Shown here piece by piece: positions 1 to 5,753 of a stretch of 6,043 nucleotides of DNA. Numbering within the stretch: position 1 is the first letter of the stretch; the number at the start of each line of letters is the position of its first letter. The stretch comes from Endomicrobium sp. (GTDB taxonomy: Bacteria; Elusimicrobiota; Endomicrobiia; Endomicrobiales; Endomicrobiaceae): positions 1 to 6,043 of the forward strand of contig JAIRSP010000040.1 of the NCBI GenBank assembly GCA_031255375.1. The letters run 5' to 3'. The position numbers and the translations under genes are program-made. The notes beneath the pieces are model-generated. The model was not told the origin of the DNA. It saw nothing but the letters and a program-made list of their open reading frames with translations, and did no database searches.

Positions 1-243
1 TCAATTGCTGTTGATGGCGTAAGTTTAACAATTTCTTCAGTATCAATTTTACACTTTGAAACTTTTGTTATACCTGAAACGTTCAATAATACGATAATGC
101 AGTTTAAAAAAAATGGAGATGAAGTTAATATTGAAATAGATATTTTTGCCAAATATATAAGAAAATTTATTAATGAAAATAATACGAACAAAAAAGATAG
201 AGATATCACAATTGAAATGCTAAACAAAACTGGATTTGCATAG
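1..243 (+). CDS. ribE: Riboflavin synthase alpha chain, C-terminal part (5' end outside window)
   Basis: This is the last 80 codons of riboflavin synthase (called ribE or ribC depending on the species), the cytoplasmic enzyme that dismutates two 6,7-dimethyl-8-ribityllumazine molecules to riboflavin and the pyrimidinedione recycled by RibH. The fragment opens with SIAVDGVSLT, the hallmark of the second lumazine-binding repeat. It continues with VIPETFNNT (family: IPHT..TT), then GDEVNIEIDIFAKYI, which matches the conserved GD.VN.E.D..A+Y+ block, and ends in a usual short tail, LNKTGFA. The full protein is normally about 200-215 residues, so more than half lies upstream. The reading frame is open from base 1 and closes with two adjacent TAG codons (241-246). 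It is followed after 106 bases by ribBA on the same strand, the common rib gene order. Family assignment is firm; the gene symbol follows the ribE convention. Confidence 0.93.
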   Translation, partial: SIAVDGVSLTISSVSILHFETFVIPETFNNTIMQFKKNGDEVNIEIDIFAKYIRKFINENNTNKKDRDITIEMLNKTGFA

Positions 244-262
244 TAGTAAGTTAATATATAAA

Positions 263-280
263 AAATGATTATAATTATTT
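263..280. promoter_or_regulatory. Near-palindrome with embedded TATAAT upstream of ribBA
   Basis: Eight of nine symmetric base pairs match across this 18-base stretch; only 267/276 breaks the symmetry. A perfect -10 hexamer TATAAT sits at 270-275. The half-site TTATAAT followed by ATT (269-279) resembles the left part of the PerR/Fur-family box TTATAATNATTATAA, but the right half is not kept. The -35 position (247-252, TAAGTT) is weak. It could be an internal promoter with an overlapping operator between ribE and ribBA, or chance in AT-rich DNA. The site is seen directly; the role is a guess. Confidence 0.25.
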
Positions 281-337
281 CTTTAGCTTGTTCAAATTGT
301 GTTATCAAATGGAAATGTTTTTGTTATTTTACGTAAT

Positions 338-342
338 AGAGG
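338..342 (+). promoter_or_regulatory. Ribosome binding site that fixes the ribBA start
   Basis: AGAGG lies seven bases before the ATG at 350, good Shine-Dalgarno spacing. The frame is open further upstream to a GTG at 299, but that codon has no purine-rich site before it, so this motif decides the start at 350. Confidence 0.65.
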
Positions 343-349
343 CTTTACA

Positions 350-1570
350 ATGAATAATGTGGAGAATGATTTTTTTTCAACAACGGAAAATGTAATAGAG
401 GATATTAAGAAAGGGAAAATAGTTATAATAGTTGATGATCACGATAGAGAAAATGAGGGTGATTTATTTTGTGCGGCTGAAAATGTTTCTCCTGAAATTG
501 TAAATTTCATGTCGAAATACGGAAGGGGATTAATATGTGTCCCTATGAAAGACAAGCGACTTAAAGAACTTAAAATAAAAAATATGATCGAAAATCCAAC
601 TGAGATAAAAGGATGTTCTTTTACTGTATCGGTTGATTATAAAATCGGAACTACAACAGGTATATCCGCATTTGACAGATGTATAACGATTAAGAAGCTT
701 ATTGACAAAAATGCAAACCCAGAAGATTTTTCAAAACCTGGGCATATATTTCCGTTAAGATCAAATGATGGTGGAGTTTTAGTAAGAATGGGGCATACAG
801 AAGCAGCTGTTGATCTAGCTGAATTAGCTGGATTATATCCAGCAGGTATTATATGCGAAATAATGAATGATGATGGGACAATGGCAAGAGTAACAGATTT
901 GATAAGATTTTCAAAAAAATATAAATTAAAAATTATTACAATAAAGGAAATTGTTAATTATAAAAGTTTGTTAGAAAAATCTATTAATAAAATTGTATGT
1001 GTTGATTTTCCTACTAAATACGGAGATTTTAAGCTTGTTTTATTTGAGTGTGATGTAAATAAAGATTATCACCTTGCAATTATCAAAGGAAATGTAAATG
1101 GAAACAAAAATGTTTTGGTAAGGATTCATTCTTCTTGTAAAACTGGTGATATATTTCATTCATTGAGGTGTGATTGTGGTGATCAACTTGAAAAGTCTTT
1201 AAAATTAATTGAAAAATCTGGACAAGGCGTTGTTTTATATATGAATCAAGAAGGTAGAGGGATTGGGCTTGCAAATAAATTAAAATCCTATAATTTACAA
1301 GAAAATGGAATGGATACAGTTGAAGCAAATATCGCATTAGGATTTGCTCCAGATTTAAGAGATTATAGTACAAGTGCACAGATATTATTTAAACTTGGGA
1401 TTAAAAGTATTAATCTTATAACAAATAATCCAAAAAAAGTAATGGAACTTGAAAGATTTGGTGTCGAAGTTTCAAAAAGAATTTCCATTGAAATTAAGCC
1501 AACAAAATCAAGTAAAAAATATCTAAAAACTAAGAAAGAAAAAATGGGTCATATTTTAAAGTTTGTGTAA
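350..1570 (+). CDS. ribBA: Bifunctional 3,4-dihydroxy-2-butanone 4-phosphate synthase / GTP cyclohydrolase II
   Basis: Cytoplasmic fusion enzyme feeding both branches of riboflavin synthesis. The N-terminal RibB domain (about 1-205) makes 3,4-dihydroxy-2-butanone 4-phosphate from ribulose 5-phosphate. The C-terminal RibA domain (about 210-406) opens GTP to the diaminopyrimidine intermediate. RibB shows DDHDRENEGDL (29-39) with the metal/acid residues, Cys63, GHTEAAVDL with His149, and Glu170 in CEIMNDDGTMAR. RibA shows the three zinc cysteines 263, 274 and 276 (SSCKTGD, LRCDCGDQL), QEGRGIGL (300-307), Tyr314 and Arg337 aligned with E. coli Tyr105 and Arg128, and TNNPKKV (358-364). Both halves therefore look catalytically complete. 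The length of 406 residues is normal for the fusion. The ATG at 350 was chosen because AGAGG precedes it and the protein then begins as family members do; an upstream GTG (299) would add 17 atypical residues. It sits between ribE and ribH. Confidence 0.97.
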   Translation: MNNVENDFFSTTENVIEDIKKGKIVIIVDDHDRENEGDLFCAAENVSPEIVNFMSKYGRGLICVPMKDKRLKELKIKNMIENPTEIKGCSFTVSVDYKIGTTTGISAFDRCITIKKLIDKNANPEDFSKPGHIFPLRSNDGGVLVRMGHTEAAVDLAELAGLYPAGIICEIMNDDGTMARVTDLIRFSKKYKLKIITIKEIVNYKSLLEKSINKIVCVDFPTKYGDFKLVLFECDVNKDYHLAIIKGNVNGNKNVLVRIHSSCKTGDIFHSLRCDCGDQLEKSLKLIEKSGQGVVLYMNQEGRGIGLANKLKSYNLQENGMDTVEANIALGFAPDLRDYSTSAQILFKLGIKSINLITNNPKKVMELERFGVEVSKRISIEIKPTKSSKKYLKTKKEKMGHILKFV

Positions 1571-1689
1571 AATATTAAAAATTTGAAAATAAAATTTGTT
1601 GCATTAATTTATAATTGATAATATATATCTCATAGTGTTTTTTTCAAAAATTTGTGTGTTGAATTATTGTATTTATATATGTAAAGGGA

Positions 1690-1719
1690 TTGTGGTTAAT
1701 TGTTTAATTATGTTATTAT
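1690..1719 (+). promoter_or_regulatory. Candidate promoter for ribH
   Basis: TTGTGG (1690-1695) and TATTAT (1714-1719) are 18 bases apart. The -10 hexamer is preceded by TG one base upstream (1711-1712), an extended -10 arrangement. Transcription would start near 1726 and give a leader of about 40 bases that includes the palindrome at 1732-1753. AT-rich DNA yields many such matches, so this is only a candidate. The 197-base gap after ribBA makes a separate ribH promoter reasonable. The rest of the gap (1571-1689) shows no ORF and no GC-rich hairpin. Confidence 0.35.
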
Positions 1720-1731
1720 CAAGTGCTGTTA

Positions 1732-1753
1732 TTTATTATAACATTATAATAAA
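1732..1753. repeat. Perfect inverted repeat, 10-base arms, just before the ribH ribosome binding site
   Basis: The arms TTTATTATAA (1732-1741) and TTATAATAAA (1744-1753) are exact reverse complements separated by CA. The right arm holds a perfect TATAAT (1745-1750). An alternative overlapping hairpin pairs TGTTAT (1727-1732) with ATAACA (1738-1743). GAGGT, the ribH Shine-Dalgarno motif, follows at 1756-1760. The two-base centre suits a protein-binding operator better than an RNA hairpin loop. Also visible is a direct repeat ATTATAA at 1735-1741 and 1743-1749. The symmetry is certain; an operator role is inferred. Confidence 0.45.
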
Positions 1754-1767
1754 ATGAGGTTGACAGA

Positions 1768-2229
1768 ATGAATGTTATCGCTGGAAAGTTAAATGGAAAT
1801 GGTAAAAAATTTGCAATAGTAGTATCGAGATTTAATGAATTTATAACTAGTAGGTTAGTGATTGGTGCAGAAGATGCTTTAAAAAGACATTTGGTTAATG
1901 ATAGTGATATTTTTGTTTATTGGGTTCCAGGTGCATTTGAAATTCCTGTAGTTGTTAAAAAGATTGTAGAAAGCAAAAAGGTTGACGGAGTAATTTGTTT
2001 AGGGTGCATTATAAAAGGGGCAACACCACACTTTGATTATATCTCATCTGAGGTTTCAAAGGGAATTGCATGCGTTGGTCTTGAAAGCAGTATACCAGTA
2101 ATTTTTGGTATATTAACGACTGATTCAATAGAACAAGCAATTGAAAGAGCTGGTACAAAGTCCGGTAATAAAGGATCTGATTCTGCTATTAATGCTATAG
2201 AAATGGTAAATTTGTATTCATTAATTTGA
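1768..2229 (+). CDS. ribH: 6,7-dimethyl-8-ribityllumazine synthase (lumazine synthase)
   Basis: Catalyses the penultimate step of riboflavin synthesis, condensing the RibB product 3,4-dihydroxy-2-butanone 4-phosphate with the ribitylamino-pyrimidinedione; its product is the substrate of RibE. The family usually assembles as pentamers or 60-mer capsids in the cytoplasm. The 153-residue length is typical. Family blocks appear in order: SRFNEFIT (20-27, aromatic substrate-stacking Phe22), WVPGAFEIP (52-60), [14 protein letters not shown] (79-92, with His88, the catalytic histidine position of Bacillus subtilis RibH), FGILTTDS (113-120), and [11 protein letters not shown] (126-136, with phosphate-binding Arg127). 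The start is the ATG at 1768, seven bases after GAGGT. It belongs to the rib cluster, yet lies 197 bases after ribBA with its own promoter-like and palindromic sequences. The often-seen downstream neighbour nusB is absent; two tRNA genes follow instead. Confidence 0.97.
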   Translation: MNVIAGKLNGNGKKFAIVVSRFNEFITSRLVIGAEDALKRHLVNDSDIFVYWVPGAFEIPVVVKKIVESKKVDGVICLGCIIKGATPHFDYISSEVSKGIACVGLESSIPVIFGILTTDSIEQAIERAGTKSGNKGSDSAINAIEMVNLYSLI

Positions 2230-2255
2230 AAGAATATTTTTTTATAAATTACATT
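2226..2255 (+). promoter_or_regulatory. Weak candidate promoter for the tRNA pair
   Basis: TTGAAA (2226-2231), overlapping the ribH stop codon, is followed 18 bases later by TACATT (2250-2255, four of six -10 positions). Initiation near 2262 would leave a short 5' leader of about 28 bases before tRNA-Lys. I see no better pair in the 60-base gap. Read-through from ribH is equally possible, since no terminator is visible. Confidence 0.25.
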
Positions 2256-2289
2256 CTCGTGATTATCTGCTATTTTTCTTTGCATTTAC

Positions 2290-2362
2290 GGGCCCGTAGC
2301 TCAGCTGGCAGAGCACCTCACTTTTAATGAGGTTGTCGTGCGTTCGAATCGCACCGGGCTCA
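2290..2362 (+). tRNA. tRNA-Lys (anticodon TTT)
   Basis: A full cloverleaf of 73 bases folds by eye. The seven-pair acceptor stem is GGGCCCG with CGGGCTC (one G-T pair), with discriminator A at 2362. The D arm is GCTC/GAGC. The anticodon stem CCTCA/TGAGG encloses the loop CTTTTAA, with anticodon TTT at 2323-2325. A five-base variable loop and the T arm GTGCG-TTCGAAT-CGCAC complete it. It reads AAA and AAG, the lysine codons heavily used in this AT-rich DNA. No CCA is encoded after 2362, so it must be added by tRNA nucleotidyltransferase. The next tRNA starts two bases later. Confidence 0.97.
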
Positions 2363-2364
2363 AT

Positions 2365-2437
2365 GCTCCCATCGTCTAGTGGTTTAGGACACAGGATTTT
2401 CAATCCTGCAACACGAGTTCAAATCTCGTTGGGAGCG
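2365..2437 (+). tRNA. tRNA-Glu (anticodon TTC)
   Basis: A full cloverleaf of 73 bases. The acceptor stem is GCTCCCA/TGGGAGC with discriminator G at 2437. The D stem is GTC/GAC. The anticodon stem CAGGA/TCCTG encloses the loop TTTTCAA, with anticodon TTC at 2399-2401. The T arm is ACGAG-TTCAAAT-CTCGT with a four-base variable loop, as in E. coli tRNA-Glu. No CCA is encoded. A two-base gap to tRNA-Lys implies one transcript cut by RNase P and 3' nucleases. The 77 bases from here to purA hold no intrinsic terminator that I can see, so transcription may run on into purA. Confidence 0.97.
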
Positions 2438-2495
2438 TTTTAGTGTTTTTAAAAATCTTTGTATTTAAGTGATTATGGCAGAAAAATTATTTTAT

Positions 2496-2500
2496 AGGAG
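2496..2500 (+). promoter_or_regulatory. Ribosome binding site of purA, unusually far from its ATG
   Basis: AGGAG is the strongest Shine-Dalgarno match in the window but ends 14 bases before the ATG at 2515, longer than the usual 5-10. An in-frame TGA at 2506-2508 rules out any start further upstream. Only the rare codon ATT (2512) would shorten the spacing. ATG is kept because the conserved N-terminus begins there. Confidence 0.6.
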
Positions 2501-2514
2501 ATTGTTGATTAATT

Positions 2515-3807
2515 ATGTCAACATTGGTTATTTTAGGAACACAATGGGGAGACGAAGGCAAGGGCAAGATTGTAGATTATTTTTCAGAACGAGCTGATTA
2601 TGTTGTTAGATATCAAGGAGGAAATAATGCAGGGCACACATTAATTTTTAAAAATGCTCCATTTGTACTACATTTAATACCTTCTGGTATATTGTTTCCA
2701 GAAAAACGCTGTCTAATTGCAAACGGTGTTGTTATAGATTTAAAATCTCTTAAAGATGAAATTAATATGTTGATGAAAAAAAATATTGTTATTAAAGATA
2801 GATTTTTTATAAGTGAGCAAGCACACATTATATTGCCGTATCATAAAATTATTGATGAAATTTTGGAGAGTGAAAACTCTGGAACCAAAATAGGGACTAC
2901 AAAAAAGGGAATAGGCCCTGCATATACAGATAAAGTTAAGAGGATAGGAATAAGGATTGTTGATTATTTAGAAAAAAATATTTTTGAAGATTTGCTTGAG
3001 AGAAATATTGTTGAAAAATCAGTTTTTTTAAAAAAAAACATTAATATAATAAATTTAAAAAAAAATATACTTAATGATTATGATGAACTTTCTGAATTTG
3101 TTATGCCTTTTGTTATAAATACGAGTGAAATGATAGAAAAAGCAATTGCTGATAATAAGAATATACTTTTTGAAAGTGCACAAGGAACAATGCTTGATTT
3201 AGATTTTGGAACTTATCCTTTTGTTACATCTTCAAATCCTATAGCCGGTGGAGTGTGCTTAGGCGCTGGTATAAGTCCTACAAAAATAAATAACATTCTA
3301 GGAGTTGCGAAGGCATATACTACCAGAGTTGGAGATGGCCCGTTTACCGTTGAGCTTTTTGATGATATTGGAGATTTTTTAAGAAAAAAAGGAAATGAAT
3401 ATGGTGCGACAACTGGTAGGATGCGTAGATGTGGGTGGTTTGATTCTGTAGTTGTTCGTCATAGTATAAGATTAAATGATATAAAACACCTTGTTCTTAC
3501 AAAACTTGATTGTATGGAAGGGTTAGATAAAATCAAAATATGTGTAGCGTATAAGTATAAGAATAAAATATATAAAGAATTTCCAGCTTCAAGAACTATT
3601 CAAAAATATGCAGAACCGATTTATGAAGAAATGCCAGGATTTCATGGCAGTATAGAAAATATTACGAGTTTTAGTGATTTACCTGTTAATGCACAAAAAT
3701 ATATTAAAAGATTGGAAGAACTTGTTGGAGCATCTATAAGTTTCGTTTCACTTGGAAGAAAAAGAAATGAAATTATAGAAGTTAATAAATATATAAATTG
3801 GTTTTAA
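2515..3807 (+). CDS. purA: Adenylosuccinate synthetase
   Basis: Cytoplasmic enzyme of AMP synthesis: IMP + aspartate + GTP gives adenylosuccinate, GDP and phosphate. The length of 430 residues is typical. The N-terminal loop GTQWGDEGKGKIVD (8-21) carries catalytic Asp13, and GGNNAGHT (35-42) carries catalytic His41, both at the E. coli positions. Further blocks are IGTTKKGIGPAYTDK, the IMP-binding segment around FESAQGTMLDLDFGTYPFVTSS, RVGDGPF, GATTGRMRRCGWFD and TKLDCMEGL (guanine-recognising TKLD). The C-terminal loop reads SLGRKRNEII (412-421), where many members have S-x-G-P-x-R; Pro is replaced by Arg. A lysine/asparagine-rich stretch (LKKNI twice, about residues 173-185) is encoded by two nine-A tracts. 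The ATG at 2515 matches the family N-terminus. thyX begins eight bases after the stop, so the two are probably one transcript. Confidence 0.97.
   Translation: MSTLVILGTQWGDEGKGKIVDYFSERADYVVRYQGGNNAGHTLIFKNAPFVLHLIPSGILFPEKRCLIANGVVIDLKSLKDEINMLMKKNIVIKDRFFISEQAHIILPYHKIIDEILESENSGTKIGTTKKGIGPAYTDKVKRIGIRIVDYLEKNIFEDLLERNIVEKSVFLKKNINIINLKKNILNDYDELSEFVMPFVINTSEMIEKAIADNKNILFESAQGTMLDLDFGTYPFVTSSNPIAGGVCLGAGISPTKINNILGVAKAYTTRVGDGPFTVELFDDIGDFLRKKGNEYGATTGRMRRCGWFDSVVVRHSIRLNDIKHLVLTKLDCMEGLDKIKICVAYKYKNKIYKEFPASRTIQKYAEPIYEEMPGFHGSIENITSFSDLPVNAQKYIKRLEELVGASISFVSLGRKRNEIIEVNKYINWF
3030..3065 (+). repeat. Two nine-A tracts inside purA
   Basis: Nine consecutive A at 3030-3038 (directly after seven T) and nine at 3057-3065, 18 bases apart, encode a small peptide repeat LKKNI...LKKNI. 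The purA frame is intact across both. Tracts of this length are prone to polymerase slippage. Confidence 0.85.
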
Positions 3808-3815
3808 TACTCAGA

Positions 3816-4496
3816 ATGAAAATAAAGCTTTTAAATTTTACACGTGAAGCAGAAAAAACATGTGCAGTTGCTGCGAGACTGTGTTATAGTTCCTGTAATG
3901 TTAATAAAATCTACAAACAACTTTCAAAGGATAAAATTAAAAAAATCCTTAAGAAAGTTATTTCAATGGAGCATTATTCCGTTTTAGAACATGCTTTTTT
4001 TACATTTTGTATAGAAAATGTGTCGCGTAGCCTGCTTGCACAATTCACTAGACATAGAATCGCTTCGTTTTCAGTGCAAAGTCAAAGATATGTTAATATG
4101 TTAAAAAGTACTGATATTAAGTTTATAATTCCTGAGAGTATAAAAAATAATGAATTTCTTTTAAAAAAGTGTAACGACATATTTAAAAATATTGAATTAT
4201 TATATAGGGAATTGCTTGACGCTGGAATTTCAATAGAAGATTCAAGATGTATTTTGCCAAATGCTTTTCAAACGAAATTGATTGTTACAATGAATGCGAG
4301 AGAGTTAAGGCATTTTTTTTCGTTAAGATGTTGCAATAAATCTCAAGAAGAAATAAGGTTAATGGCGTGTCGTATGTTAGATATTGTAAAGAAGAAATTT
4401 TTTTTATTATTTTATAATGCTGGACCAAAATGTGTAAGAGGTAAATGTGAAGAAATTTTTAAATGTAAACATCATTGGGAGAAAGATGTCTATTAA
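3816..4496 (+). CDS. thyX: Flavin-dependent thymidylate synthase
   Basis: Makes dTMP from dUMP using methylene-tetrahydrofolate as carbon donor and FAD/NADPH as reductant; it is the alternative to ThyA and works as a homotetramer in the cytoplasm. The signature RHR-x7-S is at 79-89 (RHRIASFSVQS), preceded by MEHYSVLEHAFFTF (51-64), the family HxSxxEHxxFTF block. NARELRHFFSLRCCNKSQEEIR (160-181) is the conserved C-terminal substrate-binding segment, followed by NAGPKCVRGKC near the end. The length of 226 residues is normal. The start was set at the ATG at 3816 because MKIKLLNFTREAEK matches the usual N-terminus; the frame is open back to a TTG at 3798 inside purA. No Shine-Dalgarno motif lies before 3816, so coupling to purA, whose stop is eight bases upstream, is likely. 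No thyA is seen in the window. Confidence 0.96.
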   Translation: MKIKLLNFTREAEKTCAVAARLCYSSCNVNKIYKQLSKDKIKKILKKVISMEHYSVLEHAFFTFCIENVSRSLLAQFTRHRIASFSVQSQRYVNMLKSTDIKFIIPESIKNNEFLLKKCNDIFKNIELLYRELLDAGISIEDSRCILPNAFQTKLIVTMNARELRHFFSLRCCNKSQEEIRLMACRMLDIVKKKFFLLFYNAGPKCVRGKCEEIFKCKHHWEKDVY

Positions 4497-4515
4497 ATTT
4501 TTGTGTATGAAATGA
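4486..4515 (+). other. Nine-codon ORF spanning the thyX-antiporter junction
   Basis: ATG at 4486 opens a reading frame for MSIKFLCMK that ends in TGA at 4513-4515, overlapping the antiporter ATG (4512-4514) as ATGA. GGGAG (4477-4481) precedes it by four bases. The antiporter itself lacks a Shine-Dalgarno motif near its ATG, so ribosomes finishing this short frame could restart on it. It may equally be chance. It has no recognisable protein family. Confidence 0.2.
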
Positions 4516-5699
4516 ATGAATTATTTTATTTTTTAATATCTTTAAGTTTTATTTTGATTTTTTCTAAAATTTTTGGAGAAGTTGCATTAAAGTTTAATCA
4601 AAACAAAATAATTGGCGAACTTGTGGCTGGAATTATTATAGGACCTTCAGTTCTTGGTATAGTTAATAAAACAACTGCCTTGTCATATATTTCTGAATTG
4701 GGTGTGATAATTCTTCTTTTTGAGGTTGGTCTTTCAATAGGAAATGTGAGAGATCTTTTTAAAGTTGGTGTCTGGTCAACCATTGTAGCATTTACCGGTG
4801 TTGTTATCCCTTGTATTCTTGGATATTTTGTTTTTTTATTGTTTGGACTTACAAACGTACAGTCAATTTTTGCAGGAACCGTTCTTACGGCAACATCAAT
4901 AAGTATTGCTTCTAGGGTATTTTTGGATTTGAAATGTCTAGATACTCAGGAGGCGAAAATAGTTCTTGGAGCAGCAGTCATTGATGATATTATAGTATTT
5001 GTGATGTTAGCCGTTATTTCTGAATTTATTCTAAATAAAGCAGTTACTTTCAACACATTTTTTTCTATATGTAAAAATATAATGTTGTTTTTAACAATAT
5101 CAACAATTACATGTACATTTGTTGTGTTGTTAATTTCTAAGTTTATTTTAAAAAAAATGAAATATTCAAATACAATATTTATAATTGGAATTTCTGTTTG
5201 TTTTTTTTTATCATCAATTTCATTGAAAACTGGACTTACTTCTATGATTGGAGCTTTCATTGCTGGCGTTGTTTTTTCAATGATTGGAACACAGCAAATC
5301 GAAAAAATGAAAAAAGAAATAAAGCAAATACATGTTTTTTTTGTTCCAGTATTTTTTGTTTTAATTGGAACTAGCGTTGATATAAATAAATTTAATCCTT
5401 TTACAGCTGGCAATAAAGAAATTTTGATTTTAACTGCAATTCTTTTTATTGTTGCTTTAGTAGGAAAACTATTAACTGGTTTTTTTGTGGTAAAAAATGA
5501 CATAAATAAATTTTTAATAGGTGCTTCAATGATCCCACGTGGCGAAGTTGGATTGGCGCTTTCTGAAATTGGTTTAAAATATGGTATTCTTGGAACAAGA
5601 GACTATAATTCATTAATTGCTGTTATAATACTTACGACTTTTATTACTCCAATAATATTAAAATATATTGTGTCGAAACAAAATGATTTAATTAGATGA
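4512..5699 (+). CDS. CPA2-family cation/proton antiporter, membrane domain only
   Basis: Integral inner-membrane monovalent cation:proton antiporter of the Na+/H+ exchanger superfamily (CPA2, the group of KefB/KefC and NapA). The 395 residues are almost entirely hydrophobic, with about 12-13 helices. Family features: IIGELVAGIIIGPSVLG near the N-terminus, FEVGLSI around 70-77, TATSISIASRVF (about 126-137, the unwound helix), GAAVIDDIIVF with the Asp pair 158-159, and PRGEVGLALSEIGL (342-355). The paired aspartates are typical of electrogenic exchangers rather than KefC-type K+ efflux. The protein stops after the last helix, so it lacks the C-terminal RCK/TrkA-N regulatory domain of KefB/KefC. 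The ion (Na+ or K+) cannot be told. ATG 4512 was preferred to GTG 4503; neither has a close Shine-Dalgarno motif. It starts 15 bases after thyX and is probably in the same operon. Confidence 0.88.
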   Translation: MNELFYFLISLSFILIFSKIFGEVALKFNQNKIIGELVAGIIIGPSVLGIVNKTTALSYISELGVIILLFEVGLSIGNVRDLFKVGVWSTIVAFTGVVIPCILGYFVFLLFGLTNVQSIFAGTVLTATSISIASRVFLDLKCLDTQEAKIVLGAAVIDDIIVFVMLAVISEFILNKAVTFNTFFSICKNIMLFLTISTITCTFVVLLISKFILKKMKYSNTIFIIGISVCFFLSSISLKTGLTSMIGAFIAGVVFSMIGTQQIEKMKKEIKQIHVFFVPVFFVLIGTSVDINKFNPFTAGNKEILILTAILFIVALVGKLLTGFFVVKNDINKFLIGASMIPRGEVGLALSEIGLKYGILGTRDYNSLIAVIILTTFITPIILKYIVSKQNDLIR

Positions 5700-5707
5700 T
5701 TATTTTT

Positions 5708-5737
5708 TTGAAAACATTAAGTGTATAAAATTATATT
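5708..5737 (+). promoter_or_regulatory. Candidate promoter before ruvX
   Basis: TTGAAA (5708-5713) and TATATT (5732-5737, five of six matches) are 18 bases apart in the gap after the antiporter. Initiation near 5744 would fall after the ATG at 5742 and favour the ATG at 5754 as the ruvX start on such a transcript. Read-through from the upstream genes is also likely. AT-rich background lowers confidence. Confidence 0.25.
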
Positions 5738-5753
5738 TATCATGGATGATAAT

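Noticed and set aside
299..349. N-terminal extension of ribBA from GTG 299
   Set aside because: The 17 extra residues do not resemble the family, and AGAGG at 338-342 clearly serves the ATG at 350.
1083..1379. Minus-strand 98-codon open frame inside ribBA
   Set aside because: It is a shadow of the RibA domain with its zinc and catalytic motifs; no family resemblance.
1697..1710. Small inverted repeat TAATT/AATTA before ribH
   Set aside because: Five AT-only pairs are expected by chance in this composition.
1571..1767. FMN riboswitch in the ribBA-ribH gap
   Set aside because: The conserved GC-rich RFN helices and signature segments are absent; the gap is nearly all A and T. A riboswitch could lie before the first rib gene, outside the window.
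2037..2285. Minus-strand 82-codon open frame over the end of ribH
   Set aside because: It is mostly antisense to conserved RibH codons, and no ribosome binding site or motif supports it.
2438..2514. Intrinsic terminator after the tRNA pair
   Set aside because: There is only a TTTTTAAAAA self-complementary stretch without a loop or GC-rich stem; T runs are common throughout the window.
3798..3815. Upstream TTG start for thyX overlapping purA
   Set aside because: It has no ribosome binding site, and the ThyX N-terminus is matched by the ATG at 3816.
4946..5503. Minus-strand 185-codon open frame inside the antiporter gene
   Set aside because: It is the reverse of a strongly supported membrane protein, has no recognisable motif, and its length is explained by the AT-rich codon pattern of the real gene.
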